Part shown: positions 11,987 to 17,467 of the stretch, piece by piece | How positions within the stretch are numbered: the stretch's first letter is position 1 | How the letters are laid out: each line of letters begins with the position of its first letter | Assembly (NCBI GenBank): GCA_964427505.1 | Contig: CAYRUO010000021.1 | Coordinates: 1-17,467 of the forward strand | DNA length: 17,467 nucleotides | Origin: Thermanaerothrix sp034436175 | GTDB taxonomy: Bacteria > Chloroflexota > Anaerolineae > Anaerolineales > Anaerolineaceae | Direction of reading: 5' to 3' | Notes under the pieces: model-generated | Seen by the model: only the letters and a program-made list of their open reading frames with translations | Databases searched by the model: none | What the model was told of the DNA's origin: nothing | Position numbers and translations under genes: made by a program

Positions 11987-12083
11987 CAGGCATGAAGGCG
12001 GTCGGAAGAGGGGGGCCGTGGTCTTGGGACGCGAAGCAGAGGTGTGAACGACCGCAATGTTCCTGGGAGGTTAGGGGTAAGCC

Positions 12084-13223
12084 GTGAGTCAGTGGCCGGG
12101 TAAGTATGTGATTGGATTGACCGGTAATATTGCCACCGGGAAGAGCGTGGTGCGGCGGATGCTGGAGCACTTGGGGGCTTACGGTATTGATGCCGATGCG
12201 TTGGCACACCGTGCGATTGCGCGTGGCGCACCGGGCTACCAGCCGGTGGTGGATCTTTTTGGCCGCTACATCCTCGGCCCGGATGGGGAGATTGACCGCC
12301 GCCGCCTGGGCAAGATCGTCTTCAATGATCCGGTGGCGTTGGCGAACTTGGAGCGCATTGTCCATCCGCTGGTGGCGCAGGCGATTGACTTCTTGGTACG
12401 CCGCGCCGGCCAACCCGTGGTGGTGATTGAAGCGATCAAATTGGTGGAGGCGAACCTGCACCGCGCCTGCGATAGTTTGTGGGTGGTCTATGCCCCGGCA
12501 GAAGTGCAACTGGCCCGCCTGATGCGCACCCGCGGCTTGACCGAAGCCGAAGCGCGTCAGCGAATGGCGGCACAGCCCCCACAGGAGCAGAAGATGGCCT
12601 TGGCGGATGTGATCATCCGCAATGCCGGCACCTTCGAAGAGACCTGGAAACAGGTGGTAACGGCGTGGCGGCGCTTGGTGCCGGTGGCCGAGGCGGGGAC
12701 GCCGGCGGTGGAGGCGGCGGGTGGTGAACGGCTGGCGCTGAATGTCGTGCGCGGGCGGCCTCGAGATGCGGCTCAGATTGCGGCACTGATCAATCGGTTG
12801 CGCCCACAAACGCCCCCACTCACTGCGGATGACATTATGGCCGCCTTCGGTGAGAAAGCGTTTCTGCTGTTGCGCCATCATACGACGCTGCAGGGCGTAA
12901 TCGGCTGGCAGGTGGAAAACCTGGTGGCGCGCACCACCGATATCCTGCTTGAGCCCACCCTGCCCCTGAAATCGGCGCTCACCCTGCTCATCCAAGAGAT
13001 GGAACGCGCTTCAAAGGATTTGCAGTGTGAGGCTTCGCTGGTCTTTGTGCCGCCGGAACTGGCGCGGCAGGAACTCATCTGGCGCGAGTTGGGGTATGCA
13101 CTCACCACGCCCGAGCGGCTGGAAGCCCTGGCCTGGCAGGAAGCCGCGCGTGAGTCCATGCCGCCGGGGACGGTGATGTTGTTTAAGAAGTTGCGTCAGG
13201 AGCGCATTCTGCGCCCAATCTGA
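12084..13223 (+). CDS. coaE: Dephospho-CoA kinase fused to a C-terminal GNAT-like domain
   Basis: CoaE phosphorylates dephospho-CoA in the last step of CoA synthesis. Residues 7-200 are a complete kinase. They include P-loop GLTGNIATGKS (11-21), DADALAH (36-42) for substrate contact, the LGKIVFNDP segment, RIVHPLV (91-97), and the C-terminal DVIIRNAGTFEE (175-186). CoaE is normally about 200 residues, but this is 379. Residues ~216-372 have the feel of a GNAT acetyltransferase: VRGRPRDAAQIAALI at the start, GVIGWQVENLVARTTDILLEP as a central strand pair, and a terminal VMLFKKL strand. No clear acetyl-CoA-binding R/QxxGxG loop is visible. GTG 12084 has AGGGG 6 nt upstream. A strong promoter precedes it. 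Confidence 0.9.
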   Translation: MSQWPGKYVIGLTGNIATGKSVVRRMLEHLGAYGIDADALAHRAIARGAPGYQPVVDLFGRYILGPDGEIDRRRLGKIVFNDPVALANLERIVHPLVAQAIDFLVRRAGQPVVVIEAIKLVEANLHRACDSLWVVYAPAEVQLARLMRTRGLTEAEARQRMAAQPPQEQKMALADVIIRNAGTFEETWKQVVTAWRRLVPVAEAGTPAVEAAGGERLALNVVRGRPRDAAQIAALINRLRPQTPPLTADDIMAAFGEKAFLLLRHHTTLQGVIGWQVENLVARTTDILLEPTLPLKSALTLLIQEMERASKDLQCEASLVFVPPELARQELIWRELGYALTTPERLEALAWQEAARESMPPGTVMLFKKLRQERILRPI

Positions 13224-13235
13224 CGTTGGTATGAT
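13207..13235 (+). promoter_or_regulatory. Extended -10 promoter candidate before cdaA
   Basis: TTCTGC (13207-13212, inside the end of coaE) and TATGAT (13230-13235) are 17 bp apart, and TGG just before the -10 box makes it an extended -10 element. It would start near 13242 and drive cdaA-cdaR-der independently of coaE. Confidence 0.4.
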
Positions 13236-13261
13236 CCTGATGGGCAAGGAAAAAGGTTACC

Positions 13262-14149
13262 GTGCCGGATATTTTGGGTGAACTGCTCTTTATCTTCCAG
13301 CGCTTTAACTGGTTGAGCGCACTCGACCTGTTTCTGGTGACCCTGGTGTTCTTCGGGATCCTGATGCTGTTGCGCGATACCCAGGCGTTGGTGCTACTGC
13401 GGGGTATCCTCTTGCTCATCGTATCGCTCAGTCTGGTGACCAGTCTGATTGATCTGCCGGCGTTTTCGTGGCTTATTCGCACGGCGTTGCCCACGCTGGT
13501 ATTGGCGATTCCGGTGATCTTTGCGCCGGAGATTCGGCGTGGGCTGGAGCGGCTAGGGCGTGCCGGCAGTGCGCAGGGTTGGCTGTGGCGGGCGCCGAGC
13601 ACGACTGAGGCCGTTCAGCGTACCATTCGCGCGGTGGTGAGTGCCTGCGCACGGCTCTCGGCGCGGCAACATGGGGCATTGATCATCTTCCAGCGTGGGG
13701 ATAGCCTGGAAGAGTATGCGCGCACCGGCGTGCCCCTCAATGCCGAGGTCACGGCAGAGTTGCTGTTGCAGATTTTTTACCCTAACACCCCGTTACATGA
13801 TGGGGCGGTCATCATTGCCGATCAGCGCATTGTGGCGGCGGCATGTGTGATGCCCCTTTCATCCAGCGGCATTCTCAACCATTCGCCGGAACGACAGATG
13901 GGCTTGCGTCATCGCGCGGCGTTAGGGACATCTGAAGCGACCGATGCGGTGGCGGTGGTGGTCTCCGAGGAAACCGGGGCGATTTCGGTCGCCCACGGCG
14001 GGCGGATCATCCGCCGCCTGGATGCAGAACGGCTGGAAAACATTTTGCTTGCTTTCTACCAACCGCCGGCGCAGACCTCGCGCAGTTTGCTGGATTTGAT
14101 CCGTGCGGCGCGGCAACCCACTCCCACGCGGCCCAAAAAGGAGGATTGA
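13262..14149 (+). CDS. cdaA: Diadenylate cyclase CdaA (c-di-AMP synthase)
   Basis: CdaA makes cyclic di-AMP from two ATP. This messenger controls potassium, osmolyte and cell-wall balance. The 295-residue protein has three N-terminal hydrophobic helices (about 20-37, 42-62, 71-88). The DAC domain follows, with the DGA motif (180-182, in PLHDGAVIIADQRIV) and RHR motif (216-218, in GLRHRAALGTSEATDA), both needed for catalysis. The start is GTG 13262, with an AAGG 8 nt or more upstream. The tail is basic and Pro-rich. cdaR follows after only 3 bp, with its ribosome binding site inside the end of cdaA. glmM, often third in this operon, is absent here, replaced by der. Confidence 0.95.
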   Translation: MPDILGELLFIFQRFNWLSALDLFLVTLVFFGILMLLRDTQALVLLRGILLLIVSLSLVTSLIDLPAFSWLIRTALPTLVLAIPVIFAPEIRRGLERLGRAGSAQGWLWRAPSTTEAVQRTIRAVVSACARLSARQHGALIIFQRGDSLEEYARTGVPLNAEVTAELLLQIFYPNTPLHDGAVIIADQRIVAAACVMPLSSSGILNHSPERQMGLRHRAALGTSEATDAVAVVVSEETGAISVAHGGRIIRRLDAERLENILLAFYQPPAQTSRSLLDLIRAARQPTPTRPKKED

Positions 14150-14152
14150 GAG

Positions 14153-15415
14153 ATGATTTGGGGCTGGTTACGACGTGCCTGGCGGATGGTTCCGGCGTTT
14201 GTGACCGCCTTTCTGCTGGCGCTGGCGGTGTGGGTCTCAGCGGTTACGGCGAATGATCCTAATGAGGAAGCCGTTTACCCCCGTCCTATTCCGATTACCG
14301 TGGTGGGCAAAGATCCAAATCTGATCCTGAGCCCGGAGGACTTGAACAGCGTGACCCTAACCCTGCGCGCGCCGCGTTCGCTGTGGAATTCTCTGATCAA
14401 CGAACCCGATGCCGTGCGTGCGGTGGTGGATTTGACCGGGCTGGCGCCGGGCACTTACGCCGTGCCGGTGCAAATTCAGATCAGTCTGCGCCCGGTACGC
14501 GTGGTTTCGTATACCCCAAAGACGGTAACTATCAACCTGGAACGGCTGGAGAGCCGCGAGATGCCGATTAAGTTGGTGGTGAACGGCACGCCGGCTGCCG
14601 GCTATAACGCCGATCCCCCACAGTTGAACCGGTCCACCGTGGTCGTCAGCGGCCCACAATCTCAGGTTCAAAAAGTGGCCGAGGTGCAGGCCGTGCTGGA
14701 TATCAGCGGCGCCAGCGAGAGCCTGACGCGCACGCTGGCGCTACAAGCGCTGGATGCCAATGGCAATCCGGTCAGCGGATTGACGTTGGTGCCGGACCGA
14801 ATCACGGCCTCGGTCTCAATTCGCCAACGCTTTGGCTATCGCAATGTGGTGGTCAAGGTGGTGTTGCAGGGGCAGGTGGCCAGTGGTTATCGCCTGACCA
14901 ACATTGCCGTCTTTCCTCCGGTGATTACGGTTTTCTCAGAGGATCCCCAAAGCGTGACCGACCTGCCCGGTTATATCGAAACCGTCCCGGTGAATATTGC
15001 CAATGCCAAAGACGACCTGGACGTCCTGGTACCGCTCAATCTGCCGCCGGGGATTTCGGTGGTGGGGGATCAGACCCAAGTGCTGGTGCGGGTGGGCGTG
15101 GCCGCCATCGAAAGCAGTGTAACCCTGCCTAATTTGCGGGTGGAGGTCAGCGGCCTGGCGCCGGGTTATGCGGCCACGGTCTCCCCGGAGGCATTGACGG
15201 TGATCCTCAGTGGACCGGTGGCACTGCTGGATCGGTTACAGCCGGGGGATGTCCGTGTGATTGTCAACGTGCAAGATTTGCCGCCGGGGACGCACCAGGT
15301 TACGCCCATGGTGGAGATTTTATTGAGCGATCTTCGGGTAGAATCCATCCAGCCGGAGACGGTGGAGGTGGTGATCACGCGTTCTACTGCCGCCACCCCG
15401 ACCCGCAGACCCTGA
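14153..15415 (+). CDS. cdaR: CdaR, YbbR-domain regulator of CdaA
   Basis: CdaR is a membrane-anchored, extracytoplasmic partner that modulates CdaA. The 420-residue product has one N-terminal hydrophobic helix (about 11-30) and then about four YbbR repeats of 85-95 residues, roughly 38-128, 130-215, 220-307 and 310-412. Repeat cues recur, such as LAPGTYAVPVQI, PAAGYNADPP, VASGYRLTNI and LAPGYAATVSPE. The C-terminus is a short Thr/Pro/Arg tail. ATG 14153 has AAGGAGG 9 nt upstream inside the end of cdaA, so the pair is translationally linked. der follows after 15 bp. Confidence 0.92.
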   Translation: MIWGWLRRAWRMVPAFVTAFLLALAVWVSAVTANDPNEEAVYPRPIPITVVGKDPNLILSPEDLNSVTLTLRAPRSLWNSLINEPDAVRAVVDLTGLAPGTYAVPVQIQISLRPVRVVSYTPKTVTINLERLESREMPIKLVVNGTPAAGYNADPPQLNRSTVVVSGPQSQVQKVAEVQAVLDISGASESLTRTLALQALDANGNPVSGLTLVPDRITASVSIRQRFGYRNVVVKVVLQGQVASGYRLTNIAVFPPVITVFSEDPQSVTDLPGYIETVPVNIANAKDDLDVLVPLNLPPGISVVGDQTQVLVRVGVAAIESSVTLPNLRVEVSGLAPGYAATVSPEALTVILSGPVALLDRLQPGDVRVIVNVQDLPPGTHQVTPMVEILLSDLRVESIQPETVEVVITRSTAATPTRRP

Positions 15416-15430
15416 TGCAAGGAAGGTTGT

Positions 15431-16792
15431 ATGTCCAAACCCCTGGTTGCTCTGGTTGGTCGCCCCAACGTGGGTAAAAGCACGCTCTTCAACCGCTTGG
15501 TGGGCGAGCCGTTGGCGATTGTGGATGGTACGCCCGGCACCACCCGCGATCGTTTGATCGCCGAAGCCGAGTGGACCGGCCATGCCTTCCTGGTGGTGGA
15601 TACAGGCGGGATTGACCCTCGGGTGGGTGGGGAGCGCCCGCTCTCGGTGGGGTCGGCAGAATACATTGATCAGATCCGCGCGCAGGCTGAAATGGCCATT
15701 GAGGATGCGGATGTGGTGCTCTTTCTGGTGGATGCTAACGACGGCGTAACCCCGGCGGACCAAGAGGTGGCTAACCTGATTCGCCGCAAACAGCGGATGG
15801 TGGGTGGTCAGCCCCAGCCGCCGGTGCTGTTGGTGGTGAACAAAGCCGATAACGAAAGTCTGCGGCAGCAGGCGGCGCAGTTCTACGAATTGGGTCTGGG
15901 TGAACCGTACGCCGTCTCGGCGCTGCACGGCCTGGGTATTGGCGATTTGCTGGATGAGGTGGTGGCGCGCTTCCCACCGGCAGTGGAAGCCGAGGAAGAG
16001 GAAGCGGTTAAGATTGCCATCGTTGGCCGGCCTAACGTGGGCAAATCCAGCCTGCTCAACCGCCTGGTGGGCGAGGAACGGGCCATTGTCAGCCCGATTG
16101 CCGGCACGACCCGCGACGCGATTGACACGCCCATCGAGTATCAAGGGATACCGATTGTGCTGATTGATACTGCCGGCATCCGCCGCCGCGGACGCATCGA
16201 GCCGGGGGTGGAGAAGTACAGCGTCCTGCGCACCCTGCGCGCGATTGAACGCTGTGACGTGGCTTTGCTCATGATTGATGCCACGGCCGGCGTCACCGCG
16301 CAAGATGCCCACATTGCCGGTTACATCCTGGATGCCAACAAGAGCGTGGTGGTGCTGGTCAATAAGTGGGACGCAGTGACCAAGGACTCCCAGACGATGC
16401 AGGAATACACCCAGCGCATCCGCCAGGAACTGAACTTCATGGATTACGTGCCCATCCTGTTTATCTCGGCCAAGACCGGCCAGCGGGTGGATCAGGTGCT
16501 CCCGCTGGCGCTCAAAGTGCAGGAAGAACGCCTGGCGCGCCTGCCCACAGCGCACCTCAACCGCATTTTGCAGGCGGCGCAAGACGCGCATACGCCGACC
16601 TCGCGCACGGGCAAGAGTTTGCGTATTTATTACGGCACGCAGGTGCGCACCGACCCGCCGACCTTCCTGATCTACGTCAACGATCCCAAATTAGCGCACT
16701 TTACCTATCTGCGCTACCTCGAAAACTGCATCCGGCGCGAATATCCCTTTACCGGGACGCCGATCCGCCTGGTGCTGAAGCCGCGCCGCTAG
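15431..16792 (+). CDS. der: Ribosome biogenesis GTPase Der (EngA)
   Basis: Der is an essential GTPase with two tandem G domains and a KH-like C-terminal domain; it helps assemble the 50S subunit. The 453-residue length is typical. The first G domain has GRPNVGKSTLFNRL (10-23), DTGG (57-60) and NKAD at about 137-140. The second has GRPNVGKSSLLNRL from about residue 199, DTAGIRRRG (G3 and switch II), and NKWD at about 315-318. The C-terminal KH-like part includes LRIYYGTQVRTDPPTFLIYV, with a normal ending at LKPRR. ATG 15431 has GGAAGG upstream. It follows cdaR closely and is probably the last gene of that operon. Its TAG stop overlaps the stop of the convergent transporter by 4 bp. Confidence 0.97.
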   Translation: MSKPLVALVGRPNVGKSTLFNRLVGEPLAIVDGTPGTTRDRLIAEAEWTGHAFLVVDTGGIDPRVGGERPLSVGSAEYIDQIRAQAEMAIEDADVVLFLVDANDGVTPADQEVANLIRRKQRMVGGQPQPPVLLVVNKADNESLRQQAAQFYELGLGEPYAVSALHGLGIGDLLDEVVARFPPAVEAEEEEAVKIAIVGRPNVGKSSLLNRLVGEERAIVSPIAGTTRDAIDTPIEYQGIPIVLIDTAGIRRRGRIEPGVEKYSVLRTLRAIERCDVALLMIDATAGVTAQDAHIAGYILDANKSVVVLVNKWDAVTKDSQTMQEYTQRIRQELNFMDYVPILFISAKTGQRVDQVLPLALKVQEERLARLPTAHLNRILQAAQDAHTPTSRTGKSLRIYYGTQVRTDPPTFLIYVNDPKLAHFTYLRYLENCIRREYPFTGTPIRLVLKPRR

Positions 16793-17467
16793 CCGGCAAT
16801 GCCCACACCGATCAGCCGCCCGATGCCAAAAGTGACCGCGGCGGCGAGCAGGCCAAAGATGACCATGCGCAGGCCGGAATAGAGCACGCTGCGCCCGGTG
16901 AAGAGGGTGATCACAGCGCCCAGGCCGAAGAGCGCCAGGATGCTGAAGAGGATGCTGGCGATAACGGCGCTGAAACCGCTGAAGAAGGCAAAAGGCAGGA
17001 CGGGGAAGATGGCGCCGAGGGCAAACAGGACAAACGACGTGAGCGCCGCTTCCCAAGCTGAGCCTCCCAACTCTTCGGGGTCAACGCCGAGTTCCTCGCG
17101 CGCCAGGGTGTCGAGCGCGTTTTGCGGGTCGGCCAGGATTTGTGCCGCCAGCGTCTGCGCCTGATCGGGAGGAAGCCCGCGTGCTTCGTAGATCAGCGCT
17201 AACTCTTCTGCTTCTTCTTCCGGGGCTTGTTCGATTTCCCCGGCTTCGATCTTGATCTGGTGGCCGTAGAGTTCCCGCGCGCTTTGCACCGAGAGCCACT
17301 CGCCCAGCGCCATGGAGATGGCGCCGGCGAGCAGCCCGGCCAAGCCGGTGATGAGCACGGTGCGGTTATCCAGGGCGGCGCCGGCCACCCCCATGACCAG
17401 ACTGAGATTGGAGACCAAGCCGTCGTTGGCGCCGAGGACGGCGGCGCGCAGGGCGTTGCCGCCGGTG
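16789..17467 (-). CDS. VIT1/CCC1-family Fe/Mn transporter (5' truncated by window)
   Basis: The reading frame runs off the window at base 17467, so the true N-terminus is outside. Visible residues begin TGGNALRAAVLGANDGLVSN and continue LSLVMGVAGA, the family's first-helix signature, so an internal ATG at 17418 is not the start. A TM2 segment with GAISMALGEWLSVQSA is followed by a cytoplasmic Glu-rich loop (EIEQAPEEEAEELALIYEARG), the metal-binding insert of VIT1 proteins, then three more hydrophobic helices. About 225 residues are visible of ~230-250 expected. Members move Fe2+/Mn2+ out of the cytosol or into stores. The C-terminus ends at GVGIAG, and the stop overlaps der. Confidence 0.9.
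   Translation of the reverse strand, partial: TGGNALRAAVLGANDGLVSNLSLVMGVAGAALDNRTVLITGLAGLLAGAISMALGEWLSVQSARELYGHQIKIEAGEIEQAPEEEAEELALIYEARGLPPDQAQTLAAQILADPQNALDTLAREELGVDPEELGGSAWEAALTSFVLFALGAIFPVLPFAFFSGFSAVIASILFSILALFGLGAVITLFTGRSVLYSGLRMVIFGLLAAAVTFGIGRLIGVGIAG

Noticed and set aside
11463..12995. 510-codon minus-strand open frame antisense to coaE and overlapping the reductase gene
   Set aside because: Composition is His/Gln/Arg-rich with no motif, and the opposite strand encodes a clear CoaE with P-loop. It is a shadow caused by high GC at third positions.
15320..16591. 423-codon minus-strand open frame antisense to der
   Set aside because: der has both G domains intact on the plus strand; the antisense frame shows no domain and no start signal.

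Overview
The window reads as part of a moderately GC-rich bacterial chromosome. Gene content and domain architecture best fit the phylum Chloroflexota, perhaps an Anaerolineae-type lineage. The evidence is indirect: a tuf-rpmG-tRNA(Trp)-secE-nusG-rplKAJL block that ends without rpoBC, a dephospho-CoA kinase fused to an acetyltransferase-like domain, a cdaA-cdaR pair next to der, and an F420/DDN-type reductase. No 16S rRNA gene is present, so the phylum is inference. I see no mobile element, prophage, CRISPR array or rRNA.

Layout. (1) 1-4124, plus strand: the end of tuf, then rpmG, tRNA-Trp(CCA), secE, nusG, rplK, rplA, an L10 leader with a terminator/antiterminator switch, rplJ and rplL, closed by a strong hairpin. 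This block makes translation and transcription-elongation machinery plus one Sec subunit. (2) 4145-7109, minus strand: a likely operon of a 46-residue one-helix membrane protein, a flippase-like (LPG-synthase-TM, UPF0104) protein and an FAD-dependent oxidoreductase of the amine-oxidase/UDP-galactopyranose-mutase-like class. Upstream of it is a separately promoted and terminated FmdB-type zinc-ribbon gene. (3) 7214-9704: a small orphan lipoprotein, a SnoaL/NTF2-like protein, and a convergent membrane-bound diguanylate cyclase. (4) 9788-11939: a response regulator with a coiled-coil tail, probably translated without a leader, followed by an inositol-monophosphatase-family gene, then a convergent DDN/F420-type reductase. 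(5) 11958-16792, plus strand: coaE fused to a GNAT-like domain, cdaA (c-di-AMP synthase), cdaR (YbbR-repeat partner) and der (ribosome-assembly GTPase). (6) 16789-17467, minus strand: a VIT1-type metal transporter cut by the window edge.

How the parts work together. The ribosomal block shows several layers of control: a hairpin pair before rplK, the L10-responsive attenuator before rplJ, and a possible internal promoter before rplL, which would suit the multi-copy stoichiometry of L7/L12. Two nucleotide second messengers are represented: c-di-GMP (GGDEF protein, divergent from a response regulator) and c-di-AMP (CdaA/CdaR). Genes outside the ribosomal block are tightly packed, and three convergent pairs overlap at their 3' ends (4, 56 and 4 bp) with no visible terminator. 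The most unusual items are the CoaE-GNAT fusion, a duplicated promoter/start-codon arrangement suggesting leaderless transcripts, and a small membrane-protein gene leading the flippase/oxidoreductase operon.
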